A stretch of DNA of 64,000 nucleotides from JALZEG01 sp035942255 (lineage in GTDB: Bacteria > Actinomycetota > CADDZG01 > WHSQ01), in NCBI GenBank assembly GCA_035942255.1, contig DASZDG010000002.1, forward strand, positions 1 to 64,000. Reading direction: 5' to 3'. Under the pieces are notes generated by a model that saw only the letters and a list, made by a program, of their open reading frames with translations, had not been told where the DNA came from and ran no database searches. This document shows, piece after piece, positions 57,861 through 64,000 of the stretch. Position 1 is the stretch's first letter, and every line of letters starts with the position of its first letter. A program made the position numbers and the translations under genes.

Positions 57861-58495
57861 GCGCGTGCGCACGCGATGGCGAGCCCCGACGGCTTGGGTT
57901 CTCCGGGACAGATCGGCGGCGCTTTCTGGAAGCGCGAGTCGTGCGACATGCTCCAGACCGCGATCTTCCCGGTGTCGCAATCGATGGCGCCCTTGCCGTG
58001 CACGATGGGATCCGACTCGGGAAGATCGTCTGCACCTCGTTCGAGCACATAGGCGACGTGTCCGAGCTCTCGTCCCGGCTCGTAGGAGACGTCCACTTCC
58101 AACAAGCTGATGCGCTCGTTCTGAGCGGCTCGGCGCTCGAAGTAAGACTCCAGCTCTCGCGGGTCGTAGCCGTGGCTGACGAAATGTCGCTTACCAGCGC
58201 CGCGACTCCATTCGCTCACGGAGTACCACTTCATATCTGGGGCGAAGAACCGCGACACCTCGACGGAGCCCTCGCTGATCGCCGTGAGGAAGCCGACGAT
58301 GAGCTCGCCGACCTGGCGGGGCGCGCAGGAGGACGGAACTCGGTGGGCTTCGCGAGTGACACGGACTCGTTGGCTACTGCCGGCCGCGGGCGAAGTCACC
58401 AGGGCCTCCCGTTCAATCCTCGCGCGCGTCGGACCGTCACAGGCCGGTTGCAGCGCCACCAACAGGACCACGACCGCAGGACGAAGGAAATTCAC
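57857..58495 (-). CDS. Lipoprotein of unknown function
   Basis: A 212-residue protein. GTG 58495 gives a lipoprotein signal (VNFLRPAVVVLLVALQPAC, Cys at residue 19). The mature protein has a region LIVGFLTAISEGSVEVSRFFAPDMKWYSVSEWS that looks like a small NTF2/SnoaL-type cone fold, plus four or more further Cys. AGGAGA directly abuts the GTG, too close for a ribosome site. TGTACT lies seven bases upstream, so initiation may be leaderless. The function is not recognised. Confidence 0.65.
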   Translation of the reverse strand: MNFLRPAVVVLLVALQPACDGPTRARIEREALVTSPAAGSSQRVRVTREAHRVPSSCAPRQVGELIVGFLTAISEGSVEVSRFFAPDMKWYSVSEWSRGAGKRHFVSHGYDPRELESYFERRAAQNERISLLEVDVSYEPGRELGHVAYVLERGADDLPESDPIVHGKGAIDCDTGKIAVWSMSHDSRFQKAPPICPGEPKPSGLAIACARA

Positions 58496-58591
58496 TCTCC
58501 TAAGTACACCGCCCGAGGCGAAAGGGTTCCCTCCGGCGCCGAAAACGGCACCTGAGCAGGCAAAACCCCGGCTGTATATACTTCCGCCGTC

Positions 58592-58810
58592 ATGGACGAG
58601 CTCGAGCAGCAGCAGCCTGCGAACCCCTCGCTGATGGGTGGTTTCCTCACCGTCGCGGAGGTCGCCCGGCAGCTGCGGGTGTCGAACATGACCGTCTACC
58701 GACTCGTGAAAGCAGGAGAGCTTGCGGCCGTACGCGTGGGACGTGGCTACCGCATCAGGGGCGAGGACGTCCGGAAGTACCTGCAGCAGCGATATATGGA
58801 TGCGGGCTAG
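58592..58810 (+). CDS. Excisionase-family (BldC-like) helix-turn-helix protein
   Basis: A 72-residue DNA-binding protein. FLTVAEVARQLRVSNMTVYRLVKAGELAAVRVGRGYRIRGEDVRKYLQ (in segments) is a MerR/excisionase-type winged helix. It is the chromosomal actinobacterial type found near bS22 and an epimerase gene, not a phage excisionase. TATACT (58577-58582) lies nine bases before ATG 58592. A terminator follows 26 bases after the stop, so it is a single-gene transcript. Confidence 0.9.
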   Translation: MDELEQQQPANPSLMGGFLTVAEVARQLRVSNMTVYRLVKAGELAAVRVGRGYRIRGEDVRKYLQQRYMDAG

Positions 58811-58836
58811 CACGGCGGCCGCCGCCGGCGCGACCG

Positions 58837-58863
58837 AGACCGTCCTACGGGGCGGTCTTTTTG
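58837..58863 (+). terminator. Rho-independent terminator
   Basis: AGACCGTCC (58837-58845) and GGGCGGTCT (58850-58858) form a 9-bp stem with one G-U pair around TACG, followed by a run of T (58858-58863). Confidence 0.9.
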
Positions 58864-58891
58864 TTGACCCCCCCGCTACCGGGAGCCTCCG

Positions 58892-59788
58892 TTGAGGGCC
58901 GCGGTCGAGGAGGTCTACGAGCGGCTGCTAGCGGCCCCCGGAGTGGTCTTCCTGCTCGGCGGCATCGACACCGGCAAGACGACGTTCGGCATCGAGCTGG
59001 TGCGCCGGGCGACCGCAGCGGGCATCCCCTCGGCGATCGTCGACGCGGACATCGTGCAGTCCACCGTGGGCCCGCCGACGACGGTCGGCCTGAAGGTCTG
59101 CCGGGAGGCCGGCGACCTCACCCGGGAGGCGTTGAGGAAGGCCGACGGCCTCGGCTTCGTCGGCTCGACCGTGCCGAAGGGCCACCTCCTCCCGCTGGTG
59201 ACGAACTCGGCGAAGCTCGTCGCCCGCGCCAAGGAGGCGGGGGCCAAGCTGATCGTCGTCGACACGTCGAGCCTAGTGTCGGGGATCTACGGCCAGAGCC
59301 TGAAGTTCTTCAAGATGGACCTGATCGCCCCGGACTACACCGTCGCATTCGAGCGCGGGGGGGAGCTCGAGCCCATCGTCGGGATCGCGCAGCGGTTCGT
59401 CCCCGGAGAGGTCATCGAGATCGAGGTCTCGCCCGACGCGCGGATCCGCCCGGTCGACGAGCGCATCACGTTCCGCGAGGAGCAGTTCGCCGCGTACTTC
59501 GCCGTCGGGACCTCGCGCTGGAGGGTCAAGCCGACGGTCTTCATGCCCACGCTCCCGCCCGAGTTCGACCTCGCCCTGTTGGACGGCCTCGTCGTCGGCA
59601 TGGAAGATGGGCGCGGATCCTGTGTTGGTATAGGGGTCCTCGAGCACGACCCGAACGAGGACCTGCTCCGCATGGTCTCGCCCGTCACCGAGGGCGTCCG
59701 CGGCCTGCGGCTGGGATCCGTCCGCATCGACGTCTCGGGCCAGTCGCGGGGGCCGGTCGACCTGCGCCAGCTGTTCGGGTCCGAGTGA
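58892..59788 (+). CDS. Clp1/Grc3-like P-loop kinase
   Basis: A 298-residue protein. The N-terminal P-loop VVFLLGGIDTGKTTFGIELV is followed by IPSAIVDADIVQSTVGPPTTVGL, the hallmark of the CLP1_P domain of eukaryal and archaeal polynucleotide 5'-hydroxyl kinases (Clp1, Grc3). A lid-like region and VVDTSSLVSGIYGQSLKFFKMDLI follow, then a C-terminal beta domain of about 110 residues. RNA or DNA 5'-kinase activity is plausible but unproven in bacteria of this type. TTG 58892 is the only start near the domain. It lies just after the HTH terminator and 37 bases before bS22. Confidence 0.75.
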   Translation: MRAAVEEVYERLLAAPGVVFLLGGIDTGKTTFGIELVRRATAAGIPSAIVDADIVQSTVGPPTTVGLKVCREAGDLTREALRKADGLGFVGSTVPKGHLLPLVTNSAKLVARAKEAGAKLIVVDTSSLVSGIYGQSLKFFKMDLIAPDYTVAFERGGELEPIVGIAQRFVPGEVIEIEVSPDARIRPVDERITFREEQFAAYFAVGTSRWRVKPTVFMPTLPPEFDLALLDGLVVGMEDGRGSCVGIGVLEHDPNEDLLRMVSPVTEGVRGLRLGSVRIDVSGQSRGPVDLRQLFGSE

Positions 59789-59825
59789 CAGACGCACAAG
59801 CACAAGAGGGAAGGGAAGTAAGGCA

Positions 59826-59927
59826 ATGCCGTCTCTGATCAAGAAGCGCCGCAAGAAGATGCGCAAGAAGAAGCACCGCAAGATGCTGAAGAAGACGCGC
59901 TGGCAGCGCCGTCAGCAGGGCAAGTAG
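59826..59927 (+). CDS. Ribosomal protein bS22 (AURKAIP1/COX24 type)
   Basis: A 33-residue, extremely basic protein: MPSLIKKRRKKM, then KHRKMLKKTRWQRRQ, more than half Lys and Arg. It matches the actinobacterial small-subunit protein bS22, which lies near the decoding centre in mycobacterial ribosomes. ATG 59826 follows AAGG closely. Its stop directly abuts the convergent whiB-like stop (TAG-CTA). Genes of this size are easily missed in annotation. Confidence 0.92.
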   Translation: MPSLIKKRRKKMRKKKHRKMLKKTRWQRRQQGK

Positions 59928-60227
59928 CTAGCGGGCCCCCAGGGGCAGCTCGTACCCCGGCGCGGCCGCCGCGCGGGCACGTCGCCGCGCCGCGATCGAC
60001 CGGCGCTCCTGCGTCGTGAGGCCGCCCCAGATACCGAACCGCTCGCCCGCGGCGATCGCGGCTTCGAGGCAGGGCTCGCGCACGGTGCAGCCCGAGCAGA
60101 TCGTCTTGGCCGCCTCGGCCTCCTGCTCGACGGGGGGGAAGAACATCTCGAGGGGCAGCAGCCTGCACGCTGCTTCGTTCTGCCAGAGCTGATCCGGGGA
60201 CAAATGTCTCTCCAAGGGAGCGAGCAA
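59928..60227 (-). CDS. WhiB-family iron-sulfur regulator
   Basis: A 99-residue Wbl protein. Four cluster-binding Cys occur in NEAACRLLP, ICSGCTV and EPCLEA (C-x29-C-x2-C-x5-C), followed by the G(I/V)WGG turn (FGIWGGLT) and an Arg-rich C-terminus (RRRARA) that contacts DNA. Wbl proteins bind the housekeeping sigma factor region 4. TTG 60227 is the listed start; TTG at codon 5 is an alternative. TACACT lies 11 bases upstream of the first TTG. The subclass (WhiA-D or 1-7) cannot be fixed. Confidence 0.93.
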   Translation of the reverse strand: MLAPLERHLSPDQLWQNEAACRLLPLEMFFPPVEQEAEAAKTICSGCTVREPCLEAAIAAGERFGIWGGLTTQERRSIAARRRARAAAAPGYELPLGAR

Positions 60228-60322
60228 CGTGGATCGCGAGTGTAAGAACGTGCGGCCCGGCCAGTCAATGCCTTTACCTTGCCGGGAGGCCGCGGCCGGG
60301 GGCGCTCGTTAGGATGCCGGGC

Positions 60323-61141
60323 GTGAAGAAGAGGGAGACGCTCACGTTCCTGTCCGACTACGGGCTGGAGGACGAGTTCGTCGGCGTGTGCCAGGGCGTG
60401 ATCCTTCGGATCGCCCCGCACGTGAAGATCATCCACATCCACCACAACATCCTGCGGCAGAGCATCCGCCACGGCGCGATCGTGCTCGAGCAGTCGATCC
60501 GCTTCATGCCGGAATCCGTGCACCTCGCGGTCGTGGACCCGAGCGTCGGCTCCGACCGCCGCGCGATCGCGATCGAGTCGGGCTGGGGCGAGATCTTCGT
60601 CGGCCCCGACAACGGGTTGCTGATGCCCGCCGCGGAGCAATGCGGGGGCGTGAAACGCGCCTTCGAGATCCTCGAGCGGAGCTTCCTCCTGACGCCGATC
60701 TCGCGCACCTTCCAGGGCCGCGACGTGTTCTCTCCCGCGGCCGCGCACATCGCGAACGGCGTCGACCCAGCCGACCTGGGCCCGGCGATACCCGCCGGGG
60801 ACCTCGTGTGCCTCGAGATCCCGGAGGCGTGGGTCCACGACGACCACCTCCACGCGGAGGTCCTCCAGGTCGACCGCTTCGGCAACCTCCAGCTCAACGT
60901 CAACCGCGACCATCTCGAGAAGGTCGAGCTGTCGAACGGCGCGCTGCTCGAGGTGCGCATGGAGGGACACCGCATCCACGTCCCGCTGGGCAACACGTTC
61001 GCCGACGTGGACGACGGCGAGTTCGTGCTCATCGAGGACTCGTACCGCCACCTCTCGCTCGCGGTGAACAAGGGCGACGCGGCCGCGCGCCTGCGGGCCC
61101 GGGCGGGCTCGACGGCGATCGTGGGCCCGACCTCCCGCTGA
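60323..61141 (+). CDS. SAM hydrolase (DUF62 family)
   Basis: A 272-residue enzyme of the SAM-hydroxide adenosyltransferase/chlorinase fold, which splits S-adenosylmethionine into adenosine and methionine. Motifs are LTFLSDYGLEDEFVGVCQGVI with the key Asp, VHLAVVDPSVGSDRRAIAIE and FQGRDVFSPAAAHIA, then the C-terminal VLQVDRFGNLQLNV. The chloride-specific loop of chlorinases is not evident. GTG 60323 has TAGGAT (60310-60315) seven bases upstream, favouring it over ATG 60314, which overlaps the hexamer. Confidence 0.88.
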   Translation: MKKRETLTFLSDYGLEDEFVGVCQGVILRIAPHVKIIHIHHNILRQSIRHGAIVLEQSIRFMPESVHLAVVDPSVGSDRRAIAIESGWGEIFVGPDNGLLMPAAEQCGGVKRAFEILERSFLLTPISRTFQGRDVFSPAAAHIANGVDPADLGPAIPAGDLVCLEIPEAWVHDDHLHAEVLQVDRFGNLQLNVNRDHLEKVELSNGALLEVRMEGHRIHVPLGNTFADVDDGEFVLIEDSYRHLSLAVNKGDAAARLRARAGSTAIVGPTSR

Positions 61142-61164
61142 CCGGCGGGAGTACCCTCGTGGGC

Positions 61165-62211
61165 ATGACCGAGAGCGCGGGCAAGAGGATCCTGATCACG
61201 GGCGTGTCGCGGTTCCTCGGCCTCCGCCTCGCGAAGCGGCTCGAAGAAGCAGACGACGTCGCCGCGGTCGTGGGCGTCGACCTCGAGGAGCCGCCCGTTC
61301 CCGTCCGCGGCCTCGAGTTCATCCGCGCGGACATCTCGAGCCCTCTGATCGCGCGCGTGATCGAGGCGACGAAGGTCGACACCGTCGTGCACACGAACAT
61401 CGGCTCGAGCCCGGGCCGTCTCGGCGGGCGCTCGCGCATGAAGGAGAACAACGTCATCGGGACGATGCAGCTCCTCGCCGCGGCCCAGCGCGCGGACCGC
61501 GTGAAGAAGGTCGTGATGAAGTCGTCCACCGCCGTCTACGGGACGGGCGCAGCGGAGCCGTCCCTTATCCCCGAGGGGCACGCGTCGCGTCAGGTGGACC
61601 TCGCGGGGTACGGGAAGGACTGCGCGGACGCCGAGACGTACGCGCGCGACTTCGGACGGAGGCGCCCGGACGTCGACCTCGTGATCCTCAGGACGCAGAA
61701 CGTCGTCGGCCCGACGGTGCGGACGAGCATGACCGACTACCTGTCGCTGCCGGTGGTGCCGACGGCGCTCGGCTACGACCCGCGGCTGCAGCTGCTCCAC
61801 GAGGCCGACGCGGTCGAGGCCCTCGCCCTCGGCGCACTGCGCGACGCGCGCGGGATCTTCAACGTCGCCGCGGACGGCGTCGTCTACCTCTCGAAGGCGA
61901 TCCGGCTCCTGGGCCGCGCGGAGCTCCCGCTGCTGCTGCCGATGGCGCAGTCGACCGCTGGATTGTTGAGGAGGTTCGGCCTCGTCGACTTCCCGACCGA
62001 CCAGCTGAACGTCATCATCTACGGCCGTGTCGTCAGCACCGCACGGGCGCGCGCCGCGCTCGGCTTCACGCCGCAATGGACGACGGAGGAGACGCTCATG
62101 GACTTCCGCCACCACCGGAGGCCGGACGCGCCGGCCCCCGCGTCGGACCATCCCGCGTGGGAGCGCGAGCTGTTCGACTACCTCAAGGCGCGTCGTCCGG
62201 AGACCGTGTGA
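61165..62211 (+). CDS. NAD-dependent epimerase/dehydratase-family protein
   Basis: A 348-residue extended SDR. The cofactor site is ILITGVSRFLGLRLAKRL (a GxSxFLG variant), with VVGVDLEEPP after strand 2 and ADISSPLIARVI. The expected YxxxK is replaced by YGKDCADAE, so catalysis may differ from sugar epimerases. The same gene beside bS22 and a PlsC-like gene is conserved in Actinobacteria. ATG 61165 has TACCCT seven bases upstream (leaderless pattern). Its TGA overlaps the acyltransferase ATG by one base. Confidence 0.88.
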   Translation: MTESAGKRILITGVSRFLGLRLAKRLEEADDVAAVVGVDLEEPPVPVRGLEFIRADISSPLIARVIEATKVDTVVHTNIGSSPGRLGGRSRMKENNVIGTMQLLAAAQRADRVKKVVMKSSTAVYGTGAAEPSLIPEGHASRQVDLAGYGKDCADAETYARDFGRRRPDVDLVILRTQNVVGPTVRTSMTDYLSLPVVPTALGYDPRLQLLHEADAVEALALGALRDARGIFNVAADGVVYLSKAIRLLGRAELPLLLPMAQSTAGLLRRFGLVDFPTDQLNVIIYGRVVSTARARAALGFTPQWTTEETLMDFRHHRRPDAPAPASDHPAWERELFDYLKARRPETV

Positions 62212-63269
62212 TGGCGGGCGCAGAGGTCATCCGCTTGCACGACCGGCGGTCGAGCAGGGCTCCCGAGACGAAGACCCGCTGCGCGGCGACGACCGCGACC
62301 GGACGCGGCTGTCGCAACTACGCGCTCCCCGGCAGCGACTACTGCAGCATCCACGAAAGTGACGCGACGGCCCGCCGCCGCCACCCGTCCACCGGCACCG
62401 GCGCGCCTCCGCCGCCGGCGTACGAGCCCGAGTCGTCACGAGGGCTCTTCGAGGGGATCACGGACTTCGTGCGGCGGCGCCTCGCCGGCGACTACCCGAT
62501 CGACGACTTCGGCTATGACGAGCACCTGTCGCGCGAGGTGCTGCTACCGCTCGCCCGTCCGCTGTACGAGAGGTACTTCCGCGTCCGCACGCTCGGCATC
62601 GACAGGATCCCGGGCGAGGGGGCCGCATTGCTCGTCGGCAACCACTCGGGGACGATCCCGCTCGACGCGATCATGGTGCAGTACGCGGTCGCGAACGAGC
62701 ATCCGCAGAGGCGGCCGGTGCGGAACGTGGCGGCGGACCTCGCTTTCCAGATGCCGTTCATCGGCCCCCTCGCGCGCAAGAGCGGCAACGCGGTCGCCTG
62801 CGACGAGGACGCGTTCGAGCTGCTGCACCGCGGAGAGCTCGTCGGCGTCTACCCCGAGGGCTATAAGGGCGTCGGCAAGGGATGGAAGGAGCGCTACAAG
62901 CTCCAGCGCTTCGGCCGCGGCGGGTTCATCGAGATCGCCCTGCGGACGCGCACGCCGATCGTGCCGGTCGCGATCGTGGGGGCCGAGGAGGCGTTCCCGA
63001 TGATCGCGAACGCGCGCACGCTCGCGCGCGCGTTCGGCTTCCCGTACTTCCCGATCACGCCGACGTTCCCGCTGCTCGGCCCCCTCGGGCTGCTCCCGCT
63101 GCCGTCGCGCTGGCTGATCGAGTTCGGCGAGCCGATCCCGATGGACGACTACCCGGACGACGCCGCGGAGGACGCGATGCTCGTCTTCGACCTGTCGGAC
63201 CGGATCAGGGACACGATCCAGCAGATGCTCTATCGCAACCTGACCCTGCGGGGCCGCGCCTTCCTCTAG
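62211..63269 (+). CDS. PlsC-like acyltransferase with N-terminal Cys/His motif
   Basis: A 352-residue protein. The acyltransferase domain at about residues 120-345 carries VGNHSGTIPLDAIM (His-Asp pair), VACDEDAFELLHRG and the phosphate-binding VYPEGYKGVGKGW, followed by a run to the LTLRGR end. Before it, C24-x9-C34-x10-C45-x2-H48 makes a possible small zinc site, unusual for PlsC-type enzymes. It acylates lysophospholipid or a related acceptor by family. ATG 62211 is coupled to the epimerase stop (TGATG). Confidence 0.87.
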   Translation: MAGAEVIRLHDRRSSRAPETKTRCAATTATGRGCRNYALPGSDYCSIHESDATARRRHPSTGTGAPPPPAYEPESSRGLFEGITDFVRRRLAGDYPIDDFGYDEHLSREVLLPLARPLYERYFRVRTLGIDRIPGEGAALLVGNHSGTIPLDAIMVQYAVANEHPQRRPVRNVAADLAFQMPFIGPLARKSGNAVACDEDAFELLHRGELVGVYPEGYKGVGKGWKERYKLQRFGRGGFIEIALRTRTPIVPVAIVGAEEAFPMIANARTLARAFGFPYFPITPTFPLLGPLGLLPLPSRWLIEFGEPIPMDDYPDDAAEDAMLVFDLSDRIRDTIQQMLYRNLTLRGRAFL

Positions 63270-63272
63270 CGT

Positions 63273-63371
63273 CTAGCCCCCGAGCTGGTAGATCCGCATC
63301 ACGCCGAGCACGCCCGCCACGGCGATCGCGGCGAGCAGCAGCATGATGGCGTAGAGCGTGTTCCGTCGCAT
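63273..63371 (-). CDS. 32-residue single-span membrane peptide
   Basis: A short frame beginning MRRNTLYAIMLLL, with one hydrophobic helix (about residues 6-23) and ending MRIYQLGG. ATG 63371 has GGGAGG 12-13 bases upstream, longer than ideal. It lies three bases beyond the acyltransferase stop, convergent. The positive N-terminus and single helix are consistent with a small membrane protein, but evidence is limited to composition. Confidence 0.45.
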   Translation of the reverse strand: MRRNTLYAIMLLLAAIAVAGVLGVMRIYQLGG

Positions 63372-63405
63372 GACGTCGGCTAGGCCTCCCGGCGAGGGAA
63401 TGTTG

Positions 63406-63780
63406 TCAACGGACTGGGTCCTCTCCGGACGCCGGCATGGGTAAGCCGACATGGTCGCGCAGCTTAGGTAATCGGGCAACGAGCAGGCGGAGCAGTCGAT
63501 CGGCGAATTCGTTTGCTTCCACCAGTTGAGGCACGGACACGGCCGACGCCGATAGGTGGACGACGAAGTCCCGGACCTGGCGGACTGCGTCTATCTCCTC
63601 ATTGAACAGGTTCGCCCACGTCTTTAGCAGATCGAGCTCTCCGTCATCGAGCTCGATCCCCGTTGGAGCGACACGCGCTTGTCCGGCCAAGTAGTAGCGC
63701 TCGATCTGAGCCCACTTGTGGGTGAGGGACGATCCGAGCTCTGCGAGATCGCTGGCTGCGATGTGTCCGCGGCTATTCAT
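63406..63780 (-). CDS. Hypothetical protein in a lower-GC segment
   Basis: A 124-residue hydrophilic, helical protein (ELGSSLTHKWAQIERYYLAGQ, DDGELDLLKTWANLFNEEIDAVRQVRDFVVHLS). It has no signal peptide, membrane span or recognisable catalytic motif. Codon use is less G/C-biased than in the genes to the left. ATG 63780 overlaps the preceding gene by eight bases, so both belong to one operon entering from the right. Confidence 0.55.
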   Translation of the reverse strand: MNSRGHIAASDLAELGSSLTHKWAQIERYYLAGQARVAPTGIELDDGELDLLKTWANLFNEEIDAVRQVRDFVVHLSASAVSVPQLVEANEFADRLLRLLVARLPKLRDHVGLPMPASGEDPVR

Positions 63781-64000
63781 CCGGCCGATCCTCCTGAACG
63801 AATCGCGCCGCTCTCTTTGCGAACGTCTTGAAGTCGACGTTGATGATGTTCTCTATCCGTTGGGTCATTTGGTTTTGTACTCGAACGATGTCCCGCTCAA
63901 GGCGCTTTTGCTGCTCTTCCTGCTCGGCGACCTTCCGCTTCAACGAGATTAGTCCAGGAATCGCGACCTCGGCGACCTGTGGGAACAGGAGGATCGGCAC
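63773..64000 (-). CDS. Partial hypothetical coiled-coil protein
   Basis: The last 75 or more codons of a gene that probably begins beyond the right edge, although a GTG coincides with the edge. The visible part has a hydrophobic stretch (LLFPQVAEVAIPGLISL) and a coiled coil (VAEQEEQQKRLERDIVRVQNQ), then a basic-acidic tail. It overlaps the next gene. The low GC and operon layout suggest a transferred segment; no function can be given. Confidence 0.5.
   Translation of the reverse strand: MPILLFPQVAEVAIPGLISLKRKVAEQEEQQKRLERDIVRVQNQMTQRIENIINVDFKTFAKRAARFVQEDRPDE

Noticed and set aside
58592..58810. Excisionase-like protein as a phage or integrative-element gene
   Set aside because: There is no integrase nearby, and the neighbourhood with bS22, WhiB, epimerase and acyltransferase is a conserved chromosomal cluster.
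1..64000. CRISPR arrays, insertion sequences, rRNA genes and replication origin
   Set aside because: No regularly spaced repeats with unique spacers, no transposase frames, no rRNA sequence and no DnaA-box cluster were found on either strand.

Overview
The window is a stretch of chromosome from a high-GC Gram-positive-type bacterium of the phylum Actinomycetota. Lineage markers visible in the sequence are a WhiB-family Fe-S protein, the tiny ribosomal protein bS22, a GlnR-type orphan regulator, GlnE, an RsiG-type c-di-GMP-binding protein, a MarP-like CvpA/protease fusion, an MshA-like glycosyltransferase, DUF2993 and DUF2505 proteins and a Cys-type cytidine deaminase. Codon use is strongly G/C-ending, and GTG and TTG starts are common. 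The mix suggests a lineage outside the well-studied genera (inference). No rRNA, CRISPR array, insertion sequence or prophage was seen. One tRNA (Lys, TTT) is present.

Layout. 1-5 kb: a lipoprotein/cupredoxin-like pair, a membrane protein, an arginase-family enzyme and a DUF4328 protein. 5.0-7.1 kb: tRNA-Lys followed by a lower-GC ATPase + HNH nuclease pair that looks like a Septu-type defence module. 7.2-7.8 kb: two paralogous secreted four-cysteine mini-proteins. 7.85-20.3 kb: a nitrogen block with nfeD-like, glnR-like, nadE, glnA2, an NlpC/P60 hydrolase, glnE and the main glutamine synthetase glnA. Near-perfect GlnR-box sequences lie in front of nadE/glnA2 and of glnA. Inside this block are a subtilase, a peroxiredoxin-like gene whose catalytic position is an in-frame TGA (a likely selenoprotein with a SECIS-like hairpin) and a foreign-looking TIR-like gene. 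20-28.5 kb: envelope and secreted proteins. 28.5-32 kb: a LuxR-type two-component pair, a 25-residue secreted-type peptide and an HD-GYP protein. 32-44 kb: mostly housekeeping genes (lipid kinase, Mrp, pnp-cdd, cobalamin adenosyltransferase, Nudix, acyl-CoA dehydrogenase, CPBP protease, DtxR-like regulator, M23 peptidase, BKACE enzyme), ending with an RsiG homologue that carries the c-di-GMP signature twice. 44-49 kb: an XRE regulator with an HBHA-like small protein, a FemAB-like protein, an MshA-like glycosyltransferase and a candidate structured RNA with a good promoter. 48.8-58.5 kb: divergent proline dehydrogenase and proC, AcuC-like deacetylase, sulfatase, MarP, SDR, phosphatase and M29 peptidase. 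58.6-63.4 kb: the actinobacterial cluster excisionase-like HTH, bS22, WhiB, SAM hydrolase, epimerase and PlsC-like acyltransferase, with a Clp1-like kinase inserted. 63.4-64 kb: the start of another lower-GC segment.

Window-wide signals. At least eleven genes have a TANNNT hexamer exactly 6 or 7 nt upstream of the start codon and no Shine-Dalgarno sequence, the signature of leaderless transcripts. A dispersed palindromic repeat, whose hairpin arms co-vary while the CGC-TT-GCG apex is constant, occurs four times between genes. Four convergent gene pairs share a CTAG that provides both stop codons.

Strongest leads: the selenocysteine peroxiredoxin hidden by its UGA codon, the two-motif RsiG protein, and the GlnR regulator with its candidate operators and targets in one window.
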